Shown piece after piece: positions 8,790 to 19,017 of a stretch of DNA of 64,000 nucleotides (position 1 is the first letter of the stretch; every line of letters begins with the position of its first letter). Position numbers and translations under genes: made by a program. The notes beneath the pieces are model-generated. The model made no database searches. It saw only the letters and a list, made by a program, of their open reading frames with translations, and was not told where the DNA came from. Origin of the DNA: Cordylochernes scorpioides (Eukaryota > Arthropoda > Arachnida > Pseudoscorpiones > Chernetidae); assembly GCA_030710605.1 (NCBI GenBank), contig CP092872.1, forward strand, positions 94,018,627 through 94,082,626, in the 5' to 3' direction.

Positions 8790-10290
8790 ACAGCGGCAAA
8801 TATGCAAAGATGACGGACTGCCATCCATCGGAATAACGACATAAAAACAGAGTTTTATCGCAGATACACCCAGTGATATGTTGATTCAATAATAAAAAAA
8901 CAAACAAACTAAGATTAAAATATCAGTAAATATGCAAAGATGGTGAACAGCCATCTATCGGAATAACGATATAAAAACAGAGTTCTAGCGCACACAGTGA
9001 TTGGTTGATCCAATAAAGGAGAACTAAGATTAAAATATCGGTAAATATGTAAAAATGGCAACAGCCATCTATCGGAATAACGACATAGAAACTGAGTTCT
9101 AGCGCAGACAGTGATTGATTGATCCAATAAAGTAGAACAATAGCGGTAAATATGCAAATATGGAAACAGCCATCTATCGGAATAACGACATAGAAACAGA
9201 CACACAATGATTGGTTGATCCAATAAAGGAGAACTAAGATTAAAATAGCGGTAAATATGCAAAGATGGAAACAGCCATCTATCGGAATAACGACATAGAA
9301 ACAGACACACAGTGATTGGTTGATCCAATAAAGGAGAACTAAGGTAAAATATCGGTAAATATGCAAAGATGGAGACAGCCATCTATCGGAATAACGACAT
9401 AGAAACAGACACACAGTGATTGGTTGATCAAATAAAGGAGAACTAAGGTAAAATATCGGTAAATATGCAAAGATGGAGACAGCCATCTATCGGAATAACG
9501 ACATAGAAACAGACACACAGTGATTGGTTGATCCAATAAAGGAGAACTAAGATTTAAAATAGCGGTAAATATGCAAAGATGGAAACAGCCATCTATCGGA
9601 ATAACGACATAGAAACAGACACACAGTGATTGGTTGATCCAATAAAGGAGAACTAAGATTTAAAATAGCGGTAAATATGCAAAGATGGAAACAGCCATCT
9701 ATCGGAATAACGACATAGAAACAGACACACAGTGATTGGTTGATCCAATAAAGGAGAACTAAGATTTAAAATAGCGGTAAATATGCAAAGATGGAAACAG
9801 CCATCTATCGGAATAACGACATAGAAACAGACACACAGTGATTGGTTGATCCAATAAAGGAGAACTAAGATTTAAAATAGCGGTAAATATGCAAATATGG
9901 AAACAGCCATCTATCGGAATAACGACATAGAAACAGACACACAGTGATTGGTTGATCCAATAAAGGAGAACTAAGATTCAAAATAGCGGTAAATATGCAA
10001 ATATGGAAACAGCCATCTATCGGAATAACGACATAGAAACAGACACACAGTGATTGGTTGATCCAATAAAGCAGAACTAAGATTAAAATACAGCTGTAAA
10101 TATGCAAAGATGGAAACAGCCATCTATCGGAATAACGACATAGAAACAGACACACAGTGATTGGTTGATCCAATAAAGCAGAACTAAGATTAAAATACAG
10201 CTGTAAATATGCAAAGATGGAAACAGCCATCTATCGGAATAACGACATAGAAACAGACACACAGTGATTGGTTGATCCAATAAAGGAAAT
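8790..10290. repeat. Tandem array, 104-107 bp unit, about 14 copies
   Basis: GCCATCTATCGGAATAACGA recurs with spacings of about 130, 114, then 104-107 bp to the end. Each unit holds GTAAATATGCAAAGATGGA, AGACACACAGTGATTGGTTG and ATCCAATAAAGGAGAACTAA. Leftmost units are the most diverged and central ones nearly identical, consistent with recent amplification. Minus-strand ORFs of up to 187 codons arise because the unit happens to lack stops; they are not genes. Confidence 0.95.
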
Positions 10291-10647
10291 CCAATCCAAA
10301 GTTGTCGGGTCAACGGTTTGCCTTGACCTAACAGATTGAGTGGGCGACGCTAAGCTTCGTCTGCTCTTTTTTTATTATACATTTCTGGGTCAGCAGACAG
10401 TACCGGTATAACCGAGGTAGAATTATTGGTAACTAATTCGAACTTTCGAGGTAGATACCTTTGTATTGAAAAATAAATATATAACACGATTTATTTTTTT
10501 TATTTAAAAAAAAATATGATGAGGAGCTTTTTTTCTGGAGACTACAAAGAGTAACAAAAGTAACGTGGTAATTATTATTATTGATAATAAAGATAATGAT
10601 ATTATCATTAAAAAAGAGTGAGAAAACTTCTTTTTAAATTATTTTTA
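10291..10647. other. No gene recognised
   Basis: AT-rich spacer between the array and MITE-5. I see no repeat copy or RNA gene in it. Confidence 0.4.
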
Positions 10648-10952
10648 TGGGATTGTTCCAAAAGTTCGTGTTTTTTCTTAAAACATTTGTTTTTTTCTTA
10701 TTAATTAGCAAATAATATTAGTACGGCGAATATACAACAACAAAAAAGCCTTTATTTAGGGTCACTGACCCTATACAGGATTCACCAGAGGTATGCATAA
10801 GAACAAAGCAGTGAGACTACGGCGAATATACATAATAGTACATAATACAATTACTTTATACATAATATAAATACATTATACATAATGGCGAATAATATTG
10901 GTATTTCAATTTTTTTGCAAGTGTTTACGAACTTTTGGGAGACAACCTCGTA
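10648..10952. mobile_element. MITE-5, enlarged copy interrupted by LINE-C
   Basis: The ends are TTCCAAAAGTTCGTG on the left and TTGCAAGTGTTTACGAACTT then TTGGGAGACAACC on the right, matching the MITE-5 inverted repeats seen intact at 19018 and 61869. The interior is unlike the short copies and carries the LINE-C insertion at 10737-10817. Confidence 0.55.
10737..10817 (-). mobile_element. LINE-C 3' tip, 81 bp, 15-bp TSD
   Basis: TACGGCGAATATACA is present at 10722-10736 and 10818-10832, an exact 15-bp duplication. Read on the minus strand, the insert ends with hairpin GGGTC-AGT-GACCC, AATAAAGG and a T/G-rich tail. The stem sequence differs from other LINE-C copies but pairing is kept. Confidence 0.85.
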
Positions 10953-11370
10953 ATAATAATAATAACAGGATTTCTTTTTTTCAGAAGTCTGTAAAAAAAA
11001 AAAACAGAAACGGGAAGATATAAAAGAATGCTTTTCCCAGAAGTCTGTAAAAAAAAAATACATAAAAGGGAAGATAAAAAGATATGAAAATACTAGAATA
11101 CAAAAAAAAAAAAAAGCGAGATTCACGGAGGAAAGTATCATTCAGATGTGTTTGGGGAAAACATCAGGAGACACCGTGGTGACAAATGGACGACGTTCTT
11201 GGTGACAAACATGACACGTGTCAGCACTGACTGATATGGCCGATATTTTCTACCATAATCTCCATTTTAAGGAGGGCCTCCTCCGTCTTGAGGGATTGTA
11301 CGTGTCCATGGTTAAGATTTCTTATAGACATCCCTTTCCTACCCATTCTTTATTATTAACCTTAGTACAC
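10953..11370. other. Spacer with a short direct repeat
   Basis: CAGAAGTCTGTAAAAAAAA followed by GGGAAGATA occurs twice (about 10983 and 11038). Nothing else recognisable. A 96-codon minus-strand ORF overlaps low-complexity sequence and is not accepted. Confidence 0.4.
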
Positions 11371-11380
11371 ACACGCTTGC

Positions 11381-11426
11381 ACCACGCTGATGAGGGCCAA
11401 CAGCCCGAAACGCATCCGTGGTTAGC
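11381..11426 (+). ncRNA. Type I hammerhead ribozyme motif, second copy
   Basis: ACCACG (11381-11386) pairs with CGTGGT ending at 11422. CTGATGA is at 11387-11393; stem II GGGC/GCCC has a CAACA loop; GAAA is at 11407-11410. Here the stem III segment is CGCA rather than CGCG, so self-pairing is weakened; the cleavage triplet would be ATC. The downstream TTGATTAATCAA and GTATTTGGCCAATTCTGGAA match the copy at 6439. Confidence 0.72.
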
Positions 11427-11659
11427 TTTTCTTGATTAATCAAGAATGGGTATTTGGCCAATTCTGGAATAATTAAAAATCAACACACACACACGAGGAC
11501 ACGTTCCCAGTATGTTGAGGGAGATTAAACTGGAATATCTCTAGACACCACACGGTGTTTGGTACAAACTTATTGTCTTCCATTGAGGATTATGAACTCT
11601 AAGGGCCGACGATTTCGATCCGTCGACGCCTTGGAAAATTTCTACGTCCACTATAATCG

Positions 11660-11822
11660 TAGTAAAATATACACACACAAAGCTTTATTAAGACCACCGG
11701 TCTTATGCAGATTCACCATAGGAAGAAAGGAATCATAGATAGAGCTCCTATACTCCAGGCAGCGCAGAACCCAACAACAGCCTCCTGGTCCGACGCATGT
11801 CCAATGACCATACGTTCCTTCG
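11660..11822 (-). mobile_element. LINE-C 3' end fragment
   Basis: Minus-strand hairpin GACCGGTGGTC with AATAAAGC and TGTGTG tail, preceded by the same CTGGAGTATAGGAGCTC-type sequence as at 464-640. It abuts the SINE-1 fragment at 11823. Confidence 0.65.
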
Positions 11823-12005
11823 TGCATTATTATCCATAGTATACATGGTACAGGTCATGATAATCATGGTGGGTAGAAATTGTCGACTGCTTTTACTGTA
11901 AGTGCACCACATATCTACACATGTGAAAAGCAGAGTTCGAATTTTGCACTTACAAATGTACCAGAGCCCTGTTTGGTTACTTGCACTCGCTGGTGGGGTT
12001 GGACT
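11823..12005 (-). mobile_element. SINE-1, 5'-truncated
   Basis: It contains GTAAGTGCACCACATATCTA, CAGAGCCCTGTTTGGTTACT and TGCACTCGCTGGTGGGGTTG in minus-strand SINE order. The tRNA-like head is absent. Confidence 0.8.
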
Positions 12006-12234
12006 ACCCATTCTTTCTCTACTAACTACCCTTTCATTACCAAATCTTACAACACATTTTTAGATTGAATTAAAAAATTATCCAGGGAAGAGTATCTTAC
12101 AAAAAAATAATAATTTAATTGATTCAAACTTTTGTGCCTTAGTACCCTTCTACAGGATTACGGTTAACATAACGCCGCATTTTTTTTACAAAAAAAAAAA
12201 AAAAATCAAGGCATTAAAGCACGAATGTTTATTT

Positions 12235-12470
12235 TACACGTAAAAACAAACTTACTACTTTCCTTAATACGATTAAAAAATATTGGGAGGGCTTGGTTCA
12301 TCAGTGGTGAACCCTCCCAGCGGTTTCGCCAGTATCATCTACCAGACTGCTTTTTAGAGCTCTAATACTGTATTGGATCATTCTGTTTATATATGTTACA
12401 CTGAAAGGTGGAATCTTAGAAATGGTATTTAAGCAAACTATGGACATAAGCTTTTAGGACAGTAGAATTA
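12235..12470 (+). repeat. PK element, copy 3
   Basis: The core starts at 12285 (GGGAGGG, CTTGGT, TCATCAGTGGTGAACCCTCC). The 3' end has ACATAAGCTTTTAGGACAGT then AGAATTAC, the usual PK right terminus. The middle includes GAGCTCTAATACTGTATTGG, shared with the copies at 20225 and 40683. Confidence 0.75.
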
Positions 12471-12657
12471 CATATAAATAATATAATTTAACTTTACTCC
12501 TGAATAGAAAGACTCCAAGGCCCGAAAGCTCGAGTTGATTGAATTATTTTCTTTTCTTTTTTTTTGCAAGAAACGTCTTCCCTGGATGGAATTTATATGG
12601 AAATATTTAAAATAAAGTTTTAAATTGTTATTTCGGTATAATGTAAGATTATGATGC

Positions 12658-12945
12658 TTTAGCGCGCCATCTGTTATCAAAATTGCATACTATTATAGAC
12701 GCGTATGATTCTTTTTAAAAATAAACAATTTCTACTGTCCTTACTGCAATGGAAAAATTAGTGGGGGGGGCCTGGCTCATCAGTGGTGAACCCTCCCAGC
12801 GATTTCGCCAGTTTAATCTATCATACCGTTGTTGTATTGCATTTTTCGATTTTACTTTTATAGTGATACCGATGCTAGACTCTTGGAATGGGTATTTTAG
12901 AAGAACTATGGACATAAGCTTTGAGGAGAGTAGAATTACATACAA
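12658..12945 (+). repeat. PK element, near-complete copy
   Basis: It opens with GCGCGCCATCTGTTATCAAA and ACGCGTATGATTC. Terminal TTCTACTGTCCTTACTGCAA at about 12730 pairs with AGGAGAGTAGAA at the right end. The core at 12763-12835 has all segments. A purine or pyrimidine run replaces GGGAGGG with GGGGGGG. Confidence 0.8.
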
Positions 12946-13124
12946 TTATTCCATATACAGTTACGAGCGTCATTCTTCATCTCTTAATCAGTTTTCACCT
13001 CTGTCACCGTTTGCTTTTTTTTTTTTTTTTGAATGGCGCCCTCCTATTGGTTGGCTACGATCACGCCACCTTTGCCCCCCCCCACTCGCTTTTTCGTTTT
13101 TGTAACTATTGTGTTGGAGCGGGT

Positions 13125-13275
13125 CGCTCCTTAAATAAATGCATATATTAGTTAATAACCAAATGGAATCCTCTCTTTCTTTTTCCCAGTAAGAGACGCC
13201 TACGGAAGCCAACAGTACATAGACAGATAAAGCACATAGGCTATAGTTATTAACTAACATATGCATTTATTTAAG
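13125..13275. repeat. Inverted repeat, arms about 33 bp
   Basis: CCTTAAATAAATGCATATAT with TAGTTAATAAC on the left is repeated inverted on the right (GTTATTAACTA, then CATATGCATTTATTTAAGG). The loop is about 75 bp. No family is recognised. Confidence 0.65.
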
Positions 13276-13319
13276 GCGCCAATCTATAATTGTAACAAAT
13301 AGTATTTGAATCAAAACAT

Positions 13320-13370
13320 TCAATCGGGTAAAACACGGGCGTTGCCCGGGTCATTCGGCTAGTAAATATA
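13320..13370 (-). repeat. GC-rich hairpin segment (CCCGGGC motif)
   Basis: ACGGGCGTTGCCCGGGTCAT then TCGGCTAGT is the inverse of the segment at 1972-2040. Confidence 0.5.
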
Positions 13371-14007
13371 TAAATTTAAGATTATTTACCACTTTGTGAC
13401 ATTCTTTCAGCAGCTTCCTTCACAGAGATTGTAAATTATCAGATATGTAATGGTTTTATAAAATAAATGAATCTTCCAGGGTTAAGTTTCTTTTACAACT
13501 TTTTATTTTCAAGCTTTCGGACTTGTCAGTCCTTCAACAGGATTATCACGTTAACAACTTAATAATAAATACAATTTTATATACACATTATTATATACAT
13601 ATTTTGAATACCTACAATATACTGTGAGAGAAAATATACTACATTATTTCTGTTTGAATAAATGTAATGGTTTTGTAAGGTGTGGATCTCAAAAAACCTC
13701 AATGTTTCTATAATAATTTATTAGGTCCACATATCCAACCCGGGTGTAAAACTAAACAGTTATCTTTTATATTGTAAGTACAAAGTACATTTATTTTTTG
13801 TCAAATGGGGGGGGGGGGGGACAGACAGATGTAATCAGCAACTTACGGCAAACAAAGAGGAATTTGTAGGTCGCTGCAGTTCTTGGGTAAACCTCGATGT
13901 CAGGTCCGCTGCCCACGCGTTTCCCGTCTTTTTGTTCTTCGTCTGAATCACTAACAATCGCGGTTTTTTTAGCAAAAAAAAAAAGTGTCGAAACGAAATT
14001 AATTAGA

Positions 14008-14207
14008 GCATTAATCCAACTCCACCAGCGAGTGCAAGTAACCAAATGGGGCTCTGGCACATTTGTAAGTACAAAGTCGAACTGATTTTCGAATGTGTAG
14101 ACATGTGGTGCACTTACAGTAAAATAAGTAGCCTAATTCTACCCACCATGATTATCATGGCCTGTACCATGTTTACTAGGGATAAGCAAAAAAAAAAAAA
14201 AAAAACA
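14008..14207 (+). mobile_element. SINE-1, 5'-truncated
   Basis: The copy runs from ATCCAACTCCACCAGCGAGT through GTAAGTACAAAGTCGAACTG to AGGGATAAGC and a poly-A tail of about 17. The tRNA-like head is missing. Confidence 0.82.
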
Positions 14208-14374
14208 TTTAAACACATAGAACAATAGTAGATTGTTTTATATAATATAACAACAATACGAATATTTAGTTTCACACATTTACCTTTCAAACACCACGTT
14301 TAACAAATGTAAAGGATTTTAAAAGAACGATGTACAAAGAATTATATCTATCCAGAGAACTCTCACTGTATTTA

Positions 14375-14583
14375 CATTCATGGACAAAACTTAAGGAAGT
14401 TTTAGCATGTATATCAGGATTCAGACAATAAATCTGAAATATATTACAGTAATCTTTATTGAAGACAAACGAGATAACCAAGTGTTAACAAAATTACCTC
14501 TGTACACTAAAAAAAAAAAAAAAAAAAATAGACGACCGACGACATCAAAAACTTCCAACTTCCTTAAGTTTTGTCCATGTGGG
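14375..14583. mobile_element. MITE-4, near-complete
   Basis: Ends CATTCATGGACAAAACTTAA and CTTAAGTTTTGTCCATG are inverted. Internal markers are AGCATGTATATCAGGATTCA, CGAGATAACCAAGTGT, a poly-A run and ACGACCGACGACATCAAA. About 210 bp, non-coding. A dozen copies or pieces lie in the window. Confidence 0.8.
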
Positions 14584-14959
14584 TACAAAAACGGACTTAT
14601 CTCAGGTTATGGAACTCAGCCAGTTTGTAAAAAAAAATAAATAAATAAAAGAAAGAATTTTGTGTAGGCCATCCTATGTAAGGTATCTTGTAGCGTCCAT
14701 TCATTGATTCTCTTAGCCATGAGAAAGGTATGGTTGGAGGTAGCAGAGAAGTTTGCGGGTGGTTTGAAAGCTGGGGCAACGCACTGACTAGCTAAATAGG
14801 AAATGTCTGTGATGATGATGAAGCCACTTTAATTATCAGCTGAGTCATTCACTCCACAGTTAATCCATTGTTGGCAATCCTATCGAGGATCCTCTATACT
14901 GGGATGTATAAACTGTGTATAGACATCGCTTATTTACATATACCCCGGATATATGCAAA

Positions 14960-15243
14960 CTTGGGGTCGGTGGAGGAATGGTCTAAACCGTTGATTTTCG
15001 ACAGCTACGATCCAGGATCGAATCCCGCATTGGACACTTTTTTTTTCTGAAGAAAAAATGCTTTAATAGCCTTCGATTCTTGCAAAAGTCCAACCTCACT
15101 AATGAGTGCAAGTAACCAAACGGGGAACACTTGTAATTTTAAAAGTAGAACTGATTTCTACATGTGTAGAAATTAGGGTGTACTTACACTAAAAACAGGC
15201 GTTTATTACCCACCATGATACTTGGGATAAGTACCAAAAGCAC
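14960..15243 (+). mobile_element. SINE-1, full-length, decayed
   Basis: Head GGGGTCGGTGGAGGAATGGT, B box remnant GGATCGAATCC, body TGCAAAAGTCCAACCTCACT, tail TTGGGATAAGTACCAAAAGC. ATATGCAAA at 14951-14959 and 15244-15252 is a likely 9-bp target duplication. Confidence 0.8.
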
Positions 15244-15758
15244 ATATGCAAAGTAGTAACCGTAAAATCCGAAGTTAGAAGCTGTTTTATGGGTTAGTTG
15301 TTATAGTTCTTCCTGGTTCTTCTCTTGCATTCTTTATGTAAAACTTTTTATTGGAGTCTGTGTTAGGGTTCAACATGGCTATGTGAACAAACCATTGAAT
15401 AGATGGGAATTCTACTGGGGAGGATGTTTATAAAATCTCAATTAAAACTCGGCGATTTGCATACGTTAAATCAGACAAAAAAAAAAATAAACAAACATAA
15501 AAACTAATAATCAATGAATATATCTACAAATTAATAAAGCACAATAACAATAAAGACTAAAATAATAATATTAATAATGATTTTAGCCAAACAATGTTGA
15601 TGTGAAAAAGGGTTATCTATATGGGAGAGATTTAGATCACTATCCTCCCGGCAAAATTTCCATCTATATTCTGGCCATAGAATTGACTAGGCCACTTTAT
15701 CAACTAAATGGCTCTTTGGTAAATTGAGGATTCATTTGAAACAATGGAATTTATTCAC

Positions 15759-15968
15759 ACTCATGGACAAAACTTAAGGAAGTTATACCTTTCAACATGT
15801 ATAATCGGGATTCAGACAATAACTCTGAAATATATTTGATACACATTGACCTTTATTGAAAACACACGAGATAACCAAGTGTGTATACAATCATGGACTT
15901 AAGGGAGCTGTACATTTCAGCATGTATATCGGGATTCAGACAATAACTCTGAAATATATTACAGTGAC
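15759..15968. mobile_element. MITE-4, two adjacent partial copies
   Basis: One copy starts CACTCATGGACAAAACTTAA at 15759 and reaches CGAGATAACCAAGTGTG. A second left end (CATGGACTTAAGGGAGCTGT) begins at about 15892 and runs to ATATATTACAGTGA, where LINE-B sequence starts. Confidence 0.7.
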
Positions 15969-15969
15969 A

Positions 15970-16227
15970 TCACAAAACTCAGAATGAAACATTACAAAGG
16001 AATGACAGTACATCCAGATGATACAAGAACCTATAGGACACGTAACAACTGTCCTGGTGTGGAACTAACACCTACCCACATATTCTCATGTCCAGCAATG
16101 GCCGTAGCCTTGTAGAAATTGGACCCAGAACAGCAGTTTTACACACACAAGATAGAGAAATACTGCCGTGATAGAGATACAAGGAGACATCTGAGGCTCT
16201 TCATTGGACCCAACAACAACAACAAAA
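15970..16227 (+). mobile_element. LINE-B 3' end, inactivated
   Basis: The reading includes RMKHYKGMTVHPDDTRTYRT and NNCPGVELTPTHIFSCPAMA before an in-frame stop, then the conserved terminal hairpin (AGACATCTGAGGCTCTTCAT) and a CAACAACAAC tail. C-x2-C with H-x3-C resembles the zinc knuckle after RNase H in jockey/I-type LINEs. Confidence 0.7.
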
Positions 16228-16379
16228 AACCTCGATGCACCATAATTATATATAAAAAAAAATAATAAAGAAAATAAATTTAAAAAACGCTCCGAAGAAT
16301 GTGAAAAATGTGGTAGAAAATGAGCACAATGTTTCACAAGTATGCTCCATTTGGCTTAATGACAAAAAGTCACATTTTC

Positions 16380-16675
16380 ACACCGAGTTTAGAAAAAGTA
16401 AAAAAGACGCCGCCAGTGTCGGCGGTAGTTCTTTGTTACCGGAGTGACCAGACCAGTTTTGTGTGTTTTTTTCTGGTCCCCTCTGTGACGGTATAAATTC
16501 AGACGACGAACTCCCTCCCCCCACAGATGGTCGCACGAAGCTTGACCCTCCTCCCAGCTGGCTGCAAAGTTCAACACCCCCACTCTCTGTGTATGCATGC
16601 ATTCGCCACGCACCTCTGCCGGTGAAACTTTTGTCCCTTTTCCCTCGAACTGATAACAAAAGGATGATATTTATA
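16380..16675. other. GC-richer unique segment, function unknown
   Basis: It stands out from its surroundings by GC content (runs such as CTCCCTCCCCCCACAGATGG and GACCCTCCTCCCAGCTGGCT). ORFs of 71-169 codons exist on both strands but resemble no protein I know, and none has a paralogue in the window. It could be a single-copy exon or regulatory sequence, or low-complexity spacer. Confidence 0.3.
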
Positions 16676-16790
16676 TGAAAAATAGACACTTCGGCCAGTT
16701 GGAGTTTTTTAGTTTTCTCAACGTTTCGATAAAAATCTTTTGTCTTCGTCAGAAGAAGTAAATAAAAATAAAACATTTGGCAAAGCGTTA
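16676..16790 (+). repeat. PLE-like repeat (CTTCGGCCAGT family), unfolded copy
   Basis: ACACTTCGGCCAGTTGGAG, CTCAACGTTTCGATAAAAAT, TTTTGTCTTCGTCAGAAG and ACATTTGGCAAAGCGTTAAA. The 56560 copy carries the same order. On the minus strand it reads CTGACGA, stem, GAAACGTTG. Confidence 0.6.
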
Positions 16791-16972
16791 AAAATTGTTC
16801 TGAGGTTGCAAGAGCGTTCTCACGTGATTTTTCGAATTTAGTACAACATGTAAAGCACGAGTCAAAAACAAATATTAAGCTCGTCAAAGACTATGATCTT
16901 GGAAATAAAATTATAAAATAATAAAAGAAAAGGATGATAGTATCAAACCAGAAATCCATGTTCTTTATTATA

Positions 16973-17950
16973 CAGTAGAACCTCCACGAGAGGACACCTC
17001 TCTACAAAGAACAGTTTTCATTTACTAAATTACCATTTTTATTGTTTTGACAGTCTCCGGTAAGAGGACATCTCTCCCTAAAGGACACTTTGGCTCTGCA
17101 ATTAGGTGTTGTTCTTTACAGGGAGGTAGTTCTACTGTAGCAACTCTCTGGTAAGAGGACACCTCTCCCTAAAGGACACTTTGGCTCTACAATTAGGTGT
17201 TGTTCTTTACAGGGAGGTAGTTCTACTGTAGCAACTCTCTGGTAAGAGGACACCTCTCCCTAAAGGACACTTTGGCTCTACAATTAGGTGTTGTTCTTTA
17301 CAGGGAGGTAGTTCTACTGTAGCAACTCTCTGGTAAGAGGACACCTCTCCCTAAAGGACACTTTGGTTCTACAATTAGGTGTTGTTCTTTACAGGGAGGT
17401 AGTTCTACTGTAGCAACTCTCCGGTAAGAGGACATCTCTCCCTAAAGAACACTTTGGCTCTGCAATTAGGTGTTCTTTACAGGGAGGTAGTTCTACTGTA
17501 GCAACTCTCCGGTAAGAGGACATCTCTCCCTAAAGGACACTTTGGCTCTACAATTAGGTGTTGTTCTTTACAGGGAGGTAGTTCTACTGTAGCAACTCTC
17601 CAGTAAGAGGACACCTCTCCCTAAAGGACACTTTGGTTCTACAATTAGGTGTTGTCCTTTACAGGGAGGTATTTCTACTGTAGCAACTCTCTGGTAAGAG
17701 GACATCTCTCCCTAAAGAACACTTTGGTTCTACAATTAGGTGTTGTCCTTTACAGGGAGGTATTTCTACTGTAGCAACTCTCTGGTAAGAGGACATCTCT
17801 CCCTAAAGAACAATTTGGTTCTGCAATTAGGTGTTCTTTACAAGGAGTTAGTTCTACTGTAGCAACTCTCCGGTAAGAGGACAACTCTCCCTAAAGGACA
17901 CTTTGGTTCTGCAATTAGGTGTTGTCCTTGACAGGGAGGTAGTTCTACTG
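16973..17950. repeat. MITE-1 expanded into a 91-bp tandem array
   Basis: Outer ends CAGTAGAACCTCC and GGAGGTAGTTCTACTG are flanked by TA (16971-16972, 17951-17952), as in a single transposon. Inside, a 91-bp unit (GCAACTCTCTGGTAAGAGGA, CTCCCTAAAGGACACTTTGG, AATTAGGTGTTG, CTTTACAGGGAGGTA) is repeated about ten times. The 165-bp copy at 1776 has exactly one such unit. Confidence 0.93.
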
Positions 17951-18008
17951 TATATATTTTTAATTATTAACGTTTACAGTTGAATCTTCGCTGTGTCTGT
18001 TGCCTTTG

Positions 18009-18108
18009 GCAGGAGATCGGTGGACGAGGGATATAAACCGTTGATTCTTAACAGCCATGAGCTGGGATCGAATCCCGCCTTGGATACTTTTTTTTTATTC
18101 CAGAAAAA
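18009..18108 (+). mobile_element. SINE-1 tRNA-like head only
   Basis: GATCGGTGGACGAGGGATAT, AAACCGTTGATTCTTAACAG and GGGATCGAATCCCGCCTTGG, then a T run. The body is missing after GAAAAAAACG. Confidence 0.75.
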
Positions 18109-18169
18109 AACGATTATTTGATATAATTTGCTTTTATTTTTTATTCTTTGCTTTTTCAGATTTCGTAGT

Positions 18170-18219
18170 AAATCCATTATAAGTCTCTTTGTCTCAATAA
18201 AGACTTTTGTGTGTGTTTA
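18170..18219 (+). mobile_element. LINE-C-like 3' tip
   Basis: AAGTCTCTTTGTCTCAATAA then AGACTTTTGTGTGTG. It has the order stem, AATAAAG and TG tail of LINE-C, but the stem is weak. Followed by a TTATTCTTACAGATGGCGCA block related to HH element ends. Confidence 0.45.
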
Positions 18220-18719
18220 GTTGATATTTATTCTTACAGATGGCGCAAGCCATTTAGCAACTTTTAATTTGCACAATCAGGAGATGCCATTCTCTTTTTA
18301 AACTAAAAATTTCACTTTTATACTATTTTTAATTTAGTAAATAAGTTCTTTTCTCTCATGATGCGTTTTGGTGTTCGAGAGGCAACATCGAAAACAATAT
18401 TAGCGAAGGCCACTCTCCAAATAAAGTTGCACATACCATCACGGTTAGTAAATATGCAAATAGGAAAGCTTTAGAAGGAAGTTTAACAAATAATAAACGG
18501 CTGTTTTGGCCCTGAGATGTACAAGGTCACAGATTGCGATGTGAGATTGCCGGAAAAGGTTACCTTGGTGCCGACCCACGTCTATATAAAGACTTGGATA
18601 TCGACCCTATGGCTTCTCAGACCATTCACCCTGTGGTCTCATAGCTGGCACTTTCTATTTCAACTATATCTTTGCAATATGTTTGGATTTTAGACCATTT
18701 CTCAAGTGATTTCAATCTC

Positions 18720-19010
18720 TTGTATCAAAATTCGAAACTATTTTAAAAGCGTAAGATTCTTTTTGAAATTAAACAATTTCTACTGCCCTTACTGCAATGG
18801 AAAAATTAAAAGGGAGGGCCTGGCTCATCAGTGGTGAACCCTCCCAGCGGTTTCGCCAGTTTAATCTACCATACCGCTGTTATATTGTATTTTTGGAACT
18901 TCCTTTTATAGTGATACTGTTACTAGACTCTTGGAATGGGTATTTTAGAAGAACTATGGACATAAGCTTTGAGGACAGTAGAATTACATACATTTATAAA
19001 CATTATATAC
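18720..19010 (+). repeat. PK element, best-preserved copy
   Basis: Left terminus TTTCTACTGCCCTTACTGCA at about 18776, core 18812-18880 with every helix intact (GGGAGGG/CCCTCCC, CTGGC/GCCAG, AGCGGT/ACCGCT), right terminus ACATAAGCTTTGAGGACAGT then AGAATTAC. Used as the reference for the family. Confidence 0.82.
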
Positions 19011-19017
19011 TTTAAAT

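Noticed and set aside
8915-9536. Overlapping minus-strand ORFs of 65-187 codons rich in repeated IYRYF / DQPITV
   Set aside because: They are read-through of the 104-107 bp tandem unit; two frames give equally repetitive proteins, which is a compositional effect.
16378-16887. 169-codon minus-strand ORF and overlapping ORFs
   Set aside because: It spans a PLE-like repeat and a GC-rich spacer; nothing resembles a known protein.
18590-18600. TATATAAAG as a promoter
   Set aside because: A TATA-like string alone in AT-rich DNA is not evidence; no initiator, transcript or gene lies downstream.
18812-18880. Canonical hammerhead reading of the PK minus strand
   Set aside because: The order GAAAC before CTGATGA would be a type II permutation, but the 19 nt between them cannot form both stem I and stem III in cis. 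Kept only as a resemblance.
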